A stretch of DNA of 64,000 nt from Idiomarina seosinensis (GCF_003987275.1 NZ_PIQF01000002.1:434001-498000); one strand, 5' to 3'. Counted from the stretch's first letter, positions 19,493 to 28,180 are shown. Made by a program: numbers and translations. The notes: a model not told the origin generated them from the letters alone.

Positions 19493-21577
19493 CTAGAATG
19501 CATAACCTACCGCCAAGTTTATAGAGCGCCCCGGTCCGGAAAGCTGCTTAAAATCTTGTGCATTATCTGATTTGAATTCAGCGACACTGATCCCTCCCAA
19601 CGGCTGTTCATAATAATCGTCAAGTAAGTTTGTGACTTCGAGCGATAACATGAGCCGCTCGTGACGCCAACGGGTGCCAGCGGTAATAATTGCGTAGCTA
19701 CCGGTTTCATTTTCCAAGCGCCGCAGATCGACATCGTCTTTTTCTCCCGCCCACTCCCAGGTTAAGTGGTTACTGAAATTTCCCAATTGGTGCTCAATAC
19801 CTAAATCTATCGTCAACGGACTAATTTGGTACAGAGGTGTGCCGGTATCTACACGCTCACCCTTGGTTAAAGAAAATTTGCCATTGAGCTGCCAATCACC
19901 ATAATTAGGATGTTGTAGCAGCGTCGAGCTCATTGCCGCGTCTAGTCCGACAAGTTTCGCGTCTAAGTTGGCAAACTGTAAGATATTTCGTTGCCCGTTT
20001 GCTTCGTCTGACCGGCTGAAGCTTCTTACTACCTCTGCATCGATATAGTCGTTTACGTGAGTATAATAAGGTGTCACTTCAACGCTAAAATGCTGGTCAA
20101 CACTCTCTTTTTTGTAACTTACACTCAGGGTGTGAGCCGTTTCCGGTTTTAAATCAATACGCCCGATATAACCGTTACCATCGCCGAACCAACCAATCAT
20201 TGTGCTCGCCATAGTGCCTCTGCCCCAGGAGTAGCGTTCATATAAATTGGGCGCTCGATTTTTGCGGGCCAAGCCAATACTTAAGGTATTTTCACGATTT
20301 ATTTGATGGCTTGCCATAACCGAAGCATCAACCACCAAGTCAGTCTGTTTACGGTCTGCCTGATTAAAGTCAGCAGCTGCTTCAGAGTCAAGGTTCGGCA
20401 TTCCCATGACATTGGGCATTGCGTTATAGGGCCGCACTTTATCTGCATCGGTCCGTATCTGTTCAATCCGCACACCGGCCGAAGTTTGCCAACCACCTGA
20501 CCACATGCGTTCAGACTCAAGGTAACCGGTAATACGCTGACGCACTCCATTATTTATATTAATGTAGTCATTAGGCCCCATCATCATTGAATCCGGCACT
20601 GCTGGCCACCAATCATCAAGGCGATAATGATACAGCTCTTGACCAATACGCACCTGATGATTACTCGATAGATTTATATTCCAGCGCAACTGGTAGCTGT
20701 AATCATCCGCTTCGGTTTCCATGGGCATCTTGCCGGGCTTTTCGTCGGTGAAAAAGCCCATTTGGTGGTTAACCTGTTGCCAATTGAGCTGGCCCTCAAA
20801 TTCAGTCGAATCAAATTCTCTTTGATAAAGCGCAGTCAACCCGAAGCTTTCGTTATTGGTCATGTCCATATATTGATTCGGATACCCCTGGAAGGGTATC
20901 GACTGGTAAGATACTTTTACTGCCAATTGCTGCTGCTCACTTTTCCCAGCGACGGTAACACTGTGGTTTTGCGCGCGATACAAGGTATCGAGTACCTTAT
21001 TGCCGTCCCCATCTTCATAGCTCTCAGCGTCTTCAAATGAACCATTATAAGCCAAGCTAAATGAGTCATTTGCCAATCGCGTTTTTAGGCTATAGGTTTG
21101 TGCCTTGTCATTGCTGCTATAAGCTCCCAAAATAACGCCCTCAAGCCAGGTCATGTCCTCGGTATTACCGAACCTCGGTGACATGGTATTCAAGGTAATA
21201 ACCCCCGCAATATTATCGCCGCCCATACTAACTGGGGTAACCCCAGCGATGACTTGGGCGCTTTGCACCTGTCCAGCAGCAACATAAGAAAGTGGGGGGT
21301 TCATTTGATTAGCACAAGAAGCAGTGATCTCGGCGCCATCAATCAGGACCTTAATCCTATCCCCCATCATGCCCCTCATTACAGGTAATGCAGATACCCC
21401 GCCGGCCGCGGAAAAGTCCACGCCCTGTTGACGTAACAATTCATCAACGCCACCCATTTCTATCAGTGCGGGTACCTTTTCACCACGTATTTTAATAATT
21501 TCAACTGGTTCAGCCCAAGCAACAGAGCTCACAGGCATTGCTATTGCAAACAAGGTCGACAACGGTGCTAACTTCAT
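19493..21577 (-). CDS. TonB-dependent receptor, copper-receptor (OprC/NosA)-like
   Basis: This is a 694-aa outer-membrane receptor. The start at 21577 follows AAGGACG and opens a signal peptide ending near SVAWA; an ATG 33 bp upstream is disfavoured. The plug contains MRGMMGDRIKVLIDG and then ASCANQMNPPLSY, a Cys/Met motif resembling the copper-binding plug of NosA/OprC receptors. The barrel is unusually methionine-rich (SMMMGP, MPNVMGMPN, GKMPME). The barrel ends in NLAVGYAF with terminal Phe. Copper uptake for periplasmic cuproenzymes is the best guess, but another metal is possible. The downstream genes are the RegB/RegA-like pair, and trxC lies about 100 bp upstream. Confidence 0.85.
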   Translation of the reverse strand: MKLAPLSTLFAIAMPVSSVAWAEPVEIIKIRGEKVPALIEMGGVDELLRQQGVDFSAAGGVSALPVMRGMMGDRIKVLIDGAEITASCANQMNPPLSYVAAGQVQSAQVIAGVTPVSMGGDNIAGVITLNTMSPRFGNTEDMTWLEGVILGAYSSNDKAQTYSLKTRLANDSFSLAYNGSFEDAESYEDGDGNKVLDTLYRAQNHSVTVAGKSEQQQLAVKVSYQSIPFQGYPNQYMDMTNNESFGLTALYQREFDSTEFEGQLNWQQVNHQMGFFTDEKPGKMPMETEADDYSYQLRWNINLSSNHQVRIGQELYHYRLDDWWPAVPDSMMMGPNDYININNGVRQRITGYLESERMWSGGWQTSAGVRIEQIRTDADKVRPYNAMPNVMGMPNLDSEAAADFNQADRKQTDLVVDASVMASHQINRENTLSIGLARKNRAPNLYERYSWGRGTMASTMIGWFGDGNGYIGRIDLKPETAHTLSVSYKKESVDQHFSVEVTPYYTHVNDYIDAEVVRSFSRSDEANGQRNILQFANLDAKLVGLDAAMSSTLLQHPNYGDWQLNGKFSLTKGERVDTGTPLYQISPLTIDLGIEHQLGNFSNHLTWEWAGEKDDVDLRRLENETGSYAIITAGTRWRHERLMLSLEVTNLLDDYYEQPLGGISVAEFKSDNAQDFKQLSGPGRSINLAVGYAF

Positions 21578-21638
21578 AGGTAACGTCCTTTTGTATAGAT
21601 GCGACTGCATTATAAGGAGTCACCGTCATCACCATAAC

Positions 21639-21653
21639 GTGGCAAATTGTCGC
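21639..21653. promoter_or_regulatory. Possible RegA/PrrA-type site
   Basis: GTGGC-N5-GTCGC differs by one base from the GCGGC-N5-GTCGC pattern described for RegA/PrrA regulators. It sits 62 bp upstream of the TonB receptor start, the first gene of the unit that includes the RegB/RegA-like pair. Autoregulation is possible. This is only a short pattern match. Confidence 0.25.
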
Positions 21654-21681
21654 AGCGAGAATAACGCTTACCCTGCTCTAC

Positions 21682-22119
21682 CTAACTGTTTTTTGCTACC
21701 CACTGTTGCAACTGGCTTGCCGACATGACACCAGCCTGCCTGGTAACTTCTTGTCCGTTTTTAATCAGTAAAGTTGTCGGAATACTCCGTACCGCATATT
21801 GCTGAGCTAAGTGAGGCTCTGTTTCTGTGCTTATTTTCAAAAACTGAGCATCGTACGGCATCTGCTTTGCAGCTTGCTCATAGTGGGGCCCATATTGCTG
21901 GCAAGGTCCGCACCAACTCGCCCAAAAATCAATCACCAGCGGAAGCTCGGCCGTTTGGTGAGCACGAAACTGGTCGCTATTCACGACAATTACATCACCG
22001 TTAAACAATGTTGATTTGCATTGCCCACAAACAGCGCCAGCTTCTCGTTTTGCAACCGGTATGCGATTTTTCTTGTGGCATGCAGGACATGCCACAACTA
22101 TGTTTTCGGCCATGCTCAA
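21682..22119 (-). CDS. trxC: Thioredoxin 2 (TrxC)
   Basis: This 145-aa thioredoxin has an N-terminal zinc module with two CxxC pairs (CPACHKKNRIP and CGQCKSTL), followed by the thioredoxin fold with active site WCGPC near residue 69 and cis-Pro in RSIPTTL. This is the TrxC arrangement. TrxC reduces protein disulphides and is often induced by oxidative stress. The gene start overlaps the preceding DUF2892 gene by 4 bp, so the two are coupled. The start could be Met1 or Met3 of MSMAEN. Confidence 0.95.
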   Translation of the reverse strand: MSMAENIVVACPACHKKNRIPVAKREAGAVCGQCKSTLFNGDVIVVNSDQFRAHQTAELPLVIDFWASWCGPCQQYGPHYEQAAKQMPYDAQFLKISTETEPHLAQQYAVRSIPTTLLIKNGQEVTRQAGVMSASQLQQWVAKNS

Positions 22120-22307
22120 GCACTTCCTTTTGGTTTATCGGTTGAAGCCCCAATCAACTTGTAAAGTAAACAGAATTTAAACACTGACGTCCCCAGTATC
22201 ACCGCACCCAGGATCCACCAAAAGTTACCAGCCTGCACTGACCAAACGATCAGAGCGATACCCAAAATCGCTCGCAAAATGCGATCAATACCACCTACAT
22301 TTGCCAT
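22116..22307 (-). CDS. DUF2892 (YgaP-like) small membrane protein
   Basis: This 63-aa protein begins MANVGGIDRILRAILGIALI with two hydrophobic helices (about 9-24 and 28-50). It matches the DUF2892 family, which also forms the membrane part of YgaP-type sulfurtransferases. A good AAGGAGC site precedes the start. It is the first gene of a coupled pair with trxC (ATGA overlap), suggesting a thiol/redox context. The molecular role is unknown. Confidence 0.9.
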   Translation of the reverse strand: MANVGGIDRILRAILGIALIVWSVQAGNFWWILGAVILGTSVFKFCLLYKLIGASTDKPKGSA

Positions 22308-22397
22308 GATAATGCTCCTTTAATAAACAATGTGAACTATAAATTATGCTTTTTACGTAATTGTAGTACTGCTTTTAATTAATTAAAGATTTATTCA

Positions 22398-23048
22398 ATG
22401 CTAAATTTAGACTTTTCTCAAAGAGTGATCATAAAAACGGCTGAACAACCCTGGATTGATAGTCCTGCGGCAGGAGTTCGTCGTAAGCTGTTAGAACGTG
22501 AAGAAGCAGAGCGCGGCAGAGCGACAAGCATCGTAGAGTATAAACCTGGCGCTTCGTTTAAAACGCACCAGCACCCATTGGGTGAAGAAATCTTGGTGCT
22601 TGATGGTGTTTTTTCCGATGAAAACGGGGATTACCCAGCAGGAACTTACATCCGAAATCCTCCCGGTACCGCCCATGCGCCATTTAGTCTTAATGGCTGC
22701 AAATTGCTGGTCAAACTTCACCAGTTCCAACCCGACGACTCAAGAACGGTGCGGATTAATACCAATACGGCTAAGTGGCTACCGGGCCAGGGTGACTTAC
22801 AGGTTATGCCACTGCATAGCCACGGTACCGAGCATGTTGCACTGGTAAAGTGGCCTGCCAGGGAGGTTTTTAAACCACACCGACATATGGGAGGCGAAGA
22901 AATACTGGTTCTGTCGGGTGAATTCTGTGATGAACGCGGCCGCTACCCCACAGGCACCTGGATGCGCAGTCCGCATATGAGTACTCACCACCCCTTCGTT
23001 GATGAAGAGACCATCATTTGGGTGAAAACCGGACATCTTCCCGATTAG
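22398..23048 (+). CDS. Two-cupin ChrR-like protein
   Basis: This 216-aa protein has two repeated cupin half-domains, the first with HQHPLGEEILVLDG near residue 57 and the second with HRHMGGEEILVLSG near 161. Both keep the His/His/Glu metal-ligand pattern. It resembles the C-terminal cupin of ChrR, the zinc anti-sigma factor, but lacks the N-terminal sigma-binding part. It therefore may be a metal enzyme or a stress sensor. It is transcribed away from the DUF2892-trxC pair. The ribosome site is weak. Confidence 0.85.
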   Translation: MLNLDFSQRVIIKTAEQPWIDSPAAGVRRKLLEREEAERGRATSIVEYKPGASFKTHQHPLGEEILVLDGVFSDENGDYPAGTYIRNPPGTAHAPFSLNGCKLLVKLHQFQPDDSRTVRINTNTAKWLPGQGDLQVMPLHSHGTEHVALVKWPAREVFKPHRHMGGEEILVLSGEFCDERGRYPTGTWMRSPHMSTHHPFVDEETIIWVKTGHLPD

Positions 23049-23071
23049 CGATAAATTCTGGCACAGCAGTG

Positions 23072-23410
23072 TTACTTATGCTCACGCCATATTCTAAAAC
23101 GCGTAATGATGTACCAAAAAAGGCCGCCAACAAACATAATCAGGGCAACGATATTTATCTCGTCACGTTGCCGATATTCGTCAGCTGTCAGAAAAAACCA
23201 GACCACACCAATGGCAAGCAGAATAATCGAAATAACGCCCTGCACCTGCAAACTTTTTGAGGTGTTTTCAGTGGTAATGTTGGTTTCTCCGGGTTGGTTA
23301 TGCTGCTCTTTTTCTTCGGCTTTTTCACTTTTTACGTAGCCACAGGCGGGACAGCTGTAGTTATTATCCAACACCTGATCTTCACACTTGGGACACTTCT
23401 CAAATACCAT
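23072..23410 (-). CDS. Zinc-ribbon membrane protein
   Basis: This 112-aa protein starts with a treble/zinc ribbon (CPKCEDQ then CPACGYV). A charged linker (EKAEEKEQ) and two hydrophobic helices follow (about 56-74 and about 84-103). The function is unknown; similar zinc-ribbon/TM proteins are common and uncharacterised. It overlaps the end of the PhzF-like gene by 11 bp and is probably transcribed with it. Confidence 0.8.
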   Translation of the reverse strand: MVFEKCPKCEDQVLDNNYSCPACGYVKSEKAEEKEQHNQPGETNITTENTSKSLQVQGVISIILLAIGVVWFFLTADEYRQRDEINIVALIMFVGGLFWYIITRFRIWREHK

Positions 23411-24203
23411 AAAAGCTCCTGCCTGTTTTCATTGCTAAATTTGTTCGCCCTCTTACCAACTCGTACTGCCGGTATCTCTTCAGATATAACCAACCACCGG
23501 CGGGTGAACACTGTTTAATCACAATCCGCTGATGTCCGTAATACTGCGGATACTGGCGTCTGAGATAAGCCACTGCCTGAACACTGGCCGAACCGGTGGC
23601 TGCATCCTCAGCGGGTCCGTATTGCGGCGCGAAGTAACGCAATTGCAGCTCGCCTGATGGCGGTCGGTATACCAAAATTAGTGCGCGTTGGCTAAAACGA
23701 CATAATACACCGCTATTTAACTTAAATTTAGTCAGTGACTGGCCAACTTCAAGCAGCACATAATCGTTACGACCACCACAGTAACAACCGTTAATGACAG
23801 GCTGACGAACCAATCGTCGCCAAAACCCTAAATTACGCAGTGGTCGCTGTGCTAAGGGTTTATCGAAGTAATAAGCGGACCGATGATCAAAGCCCAGTTT
23901 AACCTTACCCGCAGGGGTCAATAGCAACTCGTTAGAAGGGCTATCGGTTAGCTGATCGTTTATAAACGCTGCAACCGCAAGGTTACCGGAACCGCACCGT
24001 TGTACTGGCCTGCCACCATTTAAAAACTCAGCCTTAAACGCTCCCGGCTCGCCACTCATCAGTATTAAATTTGGAACTTGCTGGTATTCCTTAGGGACGT
24101 CAGACCAAGCTGATGCCCCACGATAAGCTATGTAGTGCCGGTTGCCGGACGCTTTCGGACCATAAAAAACATCGGCAGTGCAAAGTTCTTGCATAGCAGG
24201 CAC
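23400..24203 (-). CDS. PhzF family protein
   Basis: This 267-aa protein carries PhzF/diaminopimelate-epimerase-fold marks: QRCGSGNLAVAAF near residue 68 and RYFAPQYGPAEDAATGSAS near 190. Members are isomerases or epimerases of small metabolites. The predicted start is a GTG at 24203, 6 bp after a GGGGGA site and 3 bp after egtD; an ATG at 24194 is the alternative. It is therefore the third gene in the egtB-egtD run. A link to ergothioneine metabolism is suggested only by position. Confidence 0.8.
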   Translation of the reverse strand: MPAMQELCTADVFYGPKASGNRHYIAYRGASAWSDVPKEYQQVPNLILMSGEPGAFKAEFLNGGRPVQRCGSGNLAVAAFINDQLTDSPSNELLLTPAGKVKLGFDHRSAYYFDKPLAQRPLRNLGFWRRLVRQPVINGCYCGGRNDYVLLEVGQSLTKFKLNSGVLCRFSQRALILVYRPPSGELQLRYFAPQYGPAEDAATGSASVQAVAYLRRQYPQYYGHQRIVIKQCSPAGGWLYLKRYRQYELVRGRTNLAMKTGRSFYGI

Positions 24204-24206
24204 CGG

Positions 24207-25142
24207 TTATCCCCCAGCATTACGTAACAACATAATCGCAAAGATTCCGTCCGGCGCCAGCCAGGTTTTTTCGCCTTGCCAGCCAGCAGAGCTTGCCAAT
24301 TGCTCAAATTCTTCGGGGTGGTATTTATAAGAGTTCTCGGTATGGATGGTTTCATCCTGGTCGAACAGAATTGCTTCGCCGGCAATTGTCACCTCTTGCT
24401 GAACAAGACTGCGTAAATGCATTTCTATACGCCCTAGCTTCTGGTTATAGACGGCAACATGCCGGAACTGATCTAAATTAAAATCCGCATCAAGCTCGCG
24501 GTTCATCCTCGCCAAAATGTTTTTATTAAAATGAGCTGTAATATCTTTACTGTCGTTGTAAGCACGCTCAAGCATTTGCCGGTCTTTTTTGGTATCCACT
24601 CCCAATAACATATAACTATCTTTGCCGAGCGTGGTACGCGCATTACGTAAAAAGTCGACAGCTTCTTTAGGCTCGAAGTTGCCAATAGTCGACCCCGGGA
24701 AAAAACCGATTGAAGTGGCTTCGGAAAGCTCGAGCCGTATCGGCTTTGTAAAGTCTCCTTGAGCAACCTTAATCTCTATCTGCGGAAACGATTGGGCAAG
24801 GTCGGCCGACGCTCTTTTTAGATGCTCGCCCGATATATCGAGCGCAACAAATTCTCTCACCATCGGCAACTCTTGCAGTAACGGTTTTACTTTGTGCAGT
24901 GACCCAGCACCAAACTCTACCAGCTGAACATTATCGAGAGAATGTTGTGTAAAAAACTGATTGAGCTCCTGAGCGACGTCAGGAAGCAGCGCTAGCTCAG
25001 TACGATAAGGGTAGTATTCTTCTAGCTGACAAATCTGGTCAAAATACTCAGACCCTTGCTCATCGTAAAAGTATTTTGGCGATAGCGCTTTTTGAGACAG
25101 TCGCAATCCTGCAAGAACATCTTGCAAAAAACCTTGGTTCAT
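24207..25142 (-). CDS. egtD: L-histidine N-alpha-methyltransferase EgtD
   Basis: This 311-aa SAM-dependent methyltransferase trimethylates histidine to hercynine, the first step of ergothioneine synthesis. Family marks are SPKYFYDEQGSEYFDQICQL, EFGAGSLHKVKPLL, and IGFFPGSTIGNF near residue 150. The start at 25142 (MNQGFLQDV) has a GGGAGCTCT site; an upstream extension to 25265 would read through the egtB end. It follows egtB by 19 bp, and the PhzF-like gene follows by 3 bp. The function is well supported by motifs plus the egtB neighbour. Confidence 0.95.
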   Translation of the reverse strand: MNQGFLQDVLAGLRLSQKALSPKYFYDEQGSEYFDQICQLEEYYPYRTELALLPDVAQELNQFFTQHSLDNVQLVEFGAGSLHKVKPLLQELPMVREFVALDISGEHLKRASADLAQSFPQIEIKVAQGDFTKPIRLELSEATSIGFFPGSTIGNFEPKEAVDFLRNARTTLGKDSYMLLGVDTKKDRQMLERAYNDSKDITAHFNKNILARMNRELDADFNLDQFRHVAVYNQKLGRIEMHLRSLVQQEVTIAGEAILFDQDETIHTENSYKYHPEEFEQLASSAGWQGEKTWLAPDGIFAIMLLRNAGG

Positions 25143-25161
25143 AGAGCTCCCAGTTTTTACT

Positions 25162-26439
25162 TTATTTAGCCAAACGCAGACTGCTAAATTGCCAACGTTG
25201 ATGCGCATAACAGAAGTTTCGGTACGTCGAGCGCATTTGTTGTTTAGCGGTGGCGCATGAACCACCTCGCAATACCCACTGGTTTGCCATGAATTTGCCG
25301 TTATATTCTGCTAAGGCTCCCTCAGGAGTTTTGAAACCCGGATAAGGTGTAAACGGACTCTGCGTCCATTCCCAGGCATCACCAAACATTTGCTTAAGTC
25401 CTTTTTTCCCAGTTGCCGGCTGCGGCAAGGAATATCCTTGCTCCAAAAAGTGACCACGGCACTCTTCCGACTTTGCAGCATGTTCCCACTCAAACTCAGT
25501 CGGTAAACGGCAACCGCGCCAGCGGGCAAAAGCGTCTGCTTCGTAATAGCTAATATGACAAACCGGAGCATTTAGATCTAAAGGCTGCCGCCGCTGATGA
25601 GTGATCGTGAGCCATTGCCCATCTTCCCGATGCCAATATAACGGCGCCTGCCAACCTTCCTGCTGCGCCATGGCCCAGCCGTCCGAAAGCCATAGTTTAG
25701 GACGCTTATAGCCATCATCGGCCATGAAGTCTAACCACTCTTTATTGGTGACCAAGCGCTCGCACAAGCTAAACTCGGGCACGAAAACCTGATGCTTTGG
25801 CTGTTCACAGTCATAAGCAAAGGACGACTCGGCATCAGTACCAGCAAAGGATAAACCACCTTTAAAATGAAGAAACTCAGCCGCTTTAAGGCGTTCAGAA
25901 TTGCCTGAGTGCATTGAGCCTTCAGGATCTAGCGGCAGCGCATGAGGGTTTAGTGATAAAGCATGTTTAATATCGGTTTGTATCAGCTCCTGATGTTGCA
26001 TCTCGTGGTGCAGCCCAATAGTAACACCTGTTTCGATTTCAGCACTCGGCGCATGCAATAACAAGTTCATGGCGTCATCAACATACTGTCGATAATCAAC
26101 AATCTCTTCTAACGACGGTCTCGATAGCAGGCCTCGCTGGGGTCGGGGATGACGCTCACCCACCGTTTCATAGTAAGAGTTGAATAAATATTGATAGGCC
26201 TTGTCATACGGTTTGTAGCCCTCCAAATGAGGCTGCAGCAAAAACGTTTCGAAAAACCAGGTTGTATGCGCTAAATGCCATTTAACCGGACTTGCATCAG
26301 GCATCGACTGCAACATCATATCTTCAGCACTTAGCGAAGCGATCAATTTCATGGTTTGTGCGCGTACACACAGATAGTCGTGCTTCAAAGTGTCTTTAGC
26401 TAAGCCAGATTTTTCTTGAAGCTGAGCGATATCTCCCAT
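25162..26439 (-). CDS. egtB: Ergothioneine biosynthesis sulfoxide synthase EgtB
   Basis: This 425-aa protein has an N-terminal DinB-like domain with the iron histidines in WHLAHTTWFFETF and HHEMQHQELIQTD. The C-terminal half is formylglycine-generating-enzyme-like (CRLPTEFEWEHAAKS, GDAWEWTQSPF, WVLRGGSC). EgtB joins a thiol to hercynine using oxygen and non-heme iron. It is the first gene of the egtB-egtD unit. No egtC or egtE homologue is in this window. Whether cysteine or gamma-glutamylcysteine is the thiol donor is not shown. Confidence 0.95.
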   Translation of the reverse strand: MGDIAQLQEKSGLAKDTLKHDYLCVRAQTMKLIASLSAEDMMLQSMPDASPVKWHLAHTTWFFETFLLQPHLEGYKPYDKAYQYLFNSYYETVGERHPRPQRGLLSRPSLEEIVDYRQYVDDAMNLLLHAPSAEIETGVTIGLHHEMQHQELIQTDIKHALSLNPHALPLDPEGSMHSGNSERLKAAEFLHFKGGLSFAGTDAESSFAYDCEQPKHQVFVPEFSLCERLVTNKEWLDFMADDGYKRPKLWLSDGWAMAQQEGWQAPLYWHREDGQWLTITHQRRQPLDLNAPVCHISYYEADAFARWRGCRLPTEFEWEHAAKSEECRGHFLEQGYSLPQPATGKKGLKQMFGDAWEWTQSPFTPYPGFKTPEGALAEYNGKFMANQWVLRGGSCATAKQQMRSTYRNFCYAHQRWQFSSLRLAK

Positions 26440-26486
26440 TTTTTAACACTCCCTAGGTAAACGATTGCTTCCCCTATGCTGCCTCT

Positions 26487-27257
26487 TTACTGAGCCGTAT
26501 AACCGCCATCGATCACCAACTCCGTGCCAGTAACAAACTTCGATTCGTCAGAAGCCAAATACACTACGGCATAAGCGATATCCTCAGGTTCTCCGACATG
26601 TCCTATAGGATGACGTTTATCCAGCTGCTGTCGAAACTCATCAACACCTCCCGGTGACTCTTTGCCGAGCTGTTCAACAAGCGGAGTCCAAATAAAACCA
26701 GGATGGACCGAATTAACTCTGATTTTGTCTTTTGCGTAAAACAGCGCATCATTTTTGCTCATCAATCTGACAGCCCCTTTAGACGCGTGATACGGAGGTA
26801 GGTCTGCGGCTCCTATCAGGCCATAAATTGACGACAAGTTAATGATACTGCCAGCGCCTGCCTGTTTCATTTGCGGGATCGCATACTTGGTACAAAAAAA
26901 TACGCCGTTCACATTAACGCCAATGACGTTTTCCCATTCATCCTTAGTCACTTCATGAGTTGGCTTGTTCACCCCAGCAATACCTGCATTATTAACCAGG
27001 ACGTCTATAGCGCCATATTCCTTGGCTATGTCGAAAAATACAGTATTTACATTGTCTTCGTCAGAGGTATCAATATGCCAATAGTGCGCTGTTCCGCCTG
27101 CGGCTCTAATTTCATCGACGACCTTTGCGCCATTTTCGTCGTCGATGTCAGTAACAGCGATTTTGGCCCCTTCTTTAGCTAGCGCTATGCAGATAGCTTG
27201 GCCAATGCCCAACGCCCCGCCAGTCACTACTGCAACTTTGCCTTCTACTCTGTTCAT
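26487..27257 (-). CDS. SDR family oxidoreductase (glucose-1-dehydrogenase/FabG-like)
   Basis: This 256-aa classical SDR has VTGGALGIGQAI at about 11-22, NNAGIAG near 92, the catalytic Ser in NLSSIYG, and Tyr/Lys in YHASKGA near 156. The C-terminus ends VIDGGYTAQ, as in FabG-like enzymes. GAGAGGAAACTCGA precedes the start. It stands 48 bp upstream of egtB on the same strand and could be read into it. The substrate is unknown. Confidence 0.92.
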   Translation of the reverse strand: MNRVEGKVAVVTGGALGIGQAICIALAKEGAKIAVTDIDDENGAKVVDEIRAAGGTAHYWHIDTSDEDNVNTVFFDIAKEYGAIDVLVNNAGIAGVNKPTHEVTKDEWENVIGVNVNGVFFCTKYAIPQMKQAGAGSIINLSSIYGLIGAADLPPYHASKGAVRLMSKNDALFYAKDKIRVNSVHPGFIWTPLVEQLGKESPGGVDEFRQQLDKRHPIGHVGEPEDIAYAVVYLASDESKFVTGTELVIDGGYTAQ

Positions 27258-27358
27258 TCGAGTTTCCTCTCATACCTATTATGCCCAGTCCTACTTGAAA
27301 GGTTTAGCATAGCTTGGAGAGATATGCTAAAACCTAAAATACCCAGCAAATACCAGAC

Positions 27359-27385
27359 AAAAAAAACCCAGCGCAAATGGCTGGG
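27359..27385 (-). terminator. Rho-independent terminator after small proline/glutamine-rich ORF
   Basis: On the minus strand the stem GCTGGG/CCCAGC pairs arms at 27367-27372 and 27380-27385, and is followed by a run of eight T. It lies 20 bp beyond the stop of the 40-codon ORF, giving that small gene its own terminator. On the plus strand a second hairpin, GCGTAA-N4-TTACGC at 27395-27410, is followed by seven T. Confidence 0.75.
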
Positions 27386-27404
27386 CTCTGAATTGCGTAA
27401 CTAA

Positions 27405-27527
27405 TTACGCTTTTTTTGCCGGTGTTGGTTGAGGTTGCTTCTGACCTTGTTGCTGGCCAGGGGTAGCTTGCTTTTGCTCACCAGGTTTGTTCGGCGTTTG
27501 TGAACCTTGATTTTTTTGCGTATCCAT
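27405..27527 (-). CDS. Small Q/P/K-rich protein of 40 aa
   Basis: This short ORF starts at 27527 after a strong AAAGGAGTTAATA site and encodes 40 residues rich in Gln, Pro, Lys and Gly (starts MDTQKNQGSQTPNK, ends TPAKKA). It has no hydrophobic stretch and is likely disordered. A good terminator follows 20 bp after the stop, so it seems to be a free-standing small gene. The function is unknown; similar low-complexity small proteins exist in Idiomarina relatives, but I cannot name a family. Confidence 0.6.
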   Translation of the reverse strand: MDTQKNQGSQTPNKPGEQKQATPGQQQGQKQPQPTPAKKA

Positions 27528-27707
27528 TATTAACTCCTTTAAGAGCTTATCAGCATCACTCAATTATGACGCTGTCCTGAATTATAGATAGCTGTCGACA
27601 CTACGTCTGTTCGTTACCGCACATAGCGCAAAGCAATATTGTCATCTTTTACCAACCCTTCGCCGTAAAAGACGTAGTGAACAAAACAAAAGACTGGAAT
27701 TACAATA

Positions 27708-27773
27708 ATGAAAATCATCGCCTTTGATGTTTACGGAGCGCTGATCGCAGTCGCTAAGTCTCTATGTACTTAA
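27708..27773 (+). pseudogene. Possible N-terminal remnant of a HAD-family hydrolase
   Basis: The 21-codon frame starts MKIIAFDVYGALI, which closely resembles the first motif of type-II haloacid dehalogenases (xFDxYGTL), then stops. Here the motif Thr is Ala. Its end overlaps the start of the YqaA-like gene by 10 bp. It could be a deletion scar, or a short leader ORF translationally coupled to yqaA. The evidence is one motif only. Confidence 0.3.
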
Positions 27774-28180
27774 GTATATTTCTGACGGCATTTTTGGCCG
27801 CCACAATACTGCCGGCTCAATCTGAGTTTGTGGTAGTGGCTGCCCAGCGGATGGAATACGATGTTTGGATAATCTGGTGGTTGGCTTCAGTCGGCAATAC
27901 GCTGGGTTCAGTGGTTAACTATATTCTGGGGCGGTTTTTGGTGCAGTATCAGGATCGCCGCTGGTTTCCATTCAAACCAGCATCCCTTGCCCGTGGTCAT
28001 CAATGGTTTGAACGCTTCGGCAAATGGTCACTGCTAATGGCCTGGGCACCGTTCATTGGTGATCCTCTCACCTTTATCGCCGGAATGCTGCGATTAAGCT
28101 TCTGGCAATTTTTAACTCTGGTGTTTATTAGTAAATCTGGCCGCTACGCTATTTTACTGGGGATCACGCAGATGTTTTAA
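27764..28180 (+). CDS. YqaA family inner-membrane protein (DedA/VTT-like)
   Basis: This 138-aa polytopic protein resembles E. coli YqaA. It has ATILPAQSEFVVVAA near the start (compare LLPGNSEVVLVA), GNTLGSVVNYILGRFL, then WAPFIGDPLTFIAGMLR and a final hydrophobic helix. YqaA belongs to the wider VTT/DedA group of lipid-scramblase-like proteins. The ATG at 27764 lies inside the end of a 21-codon HAD-like frame and lacks its own clear ribosome site, so expression may depend on that frame. Confidence 0.88.
   Translation: MYLSIFLTAFLAATILPAQSEFVVVAAQRMEYDVWIIWWLASVGNTLGSVVNYILGRFLVQYQDRRWFPFKPASLARGHQWFERFGKWSLLMAWAPFIGDPLTFIAGMLRLSFWQFLTLVFISKSGRYAILLGITQMF

Noticed and set aside
24293..24481. 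Plus-strand frame inside egtD
   Set aside because: It is a shadow of a well-supported gene.
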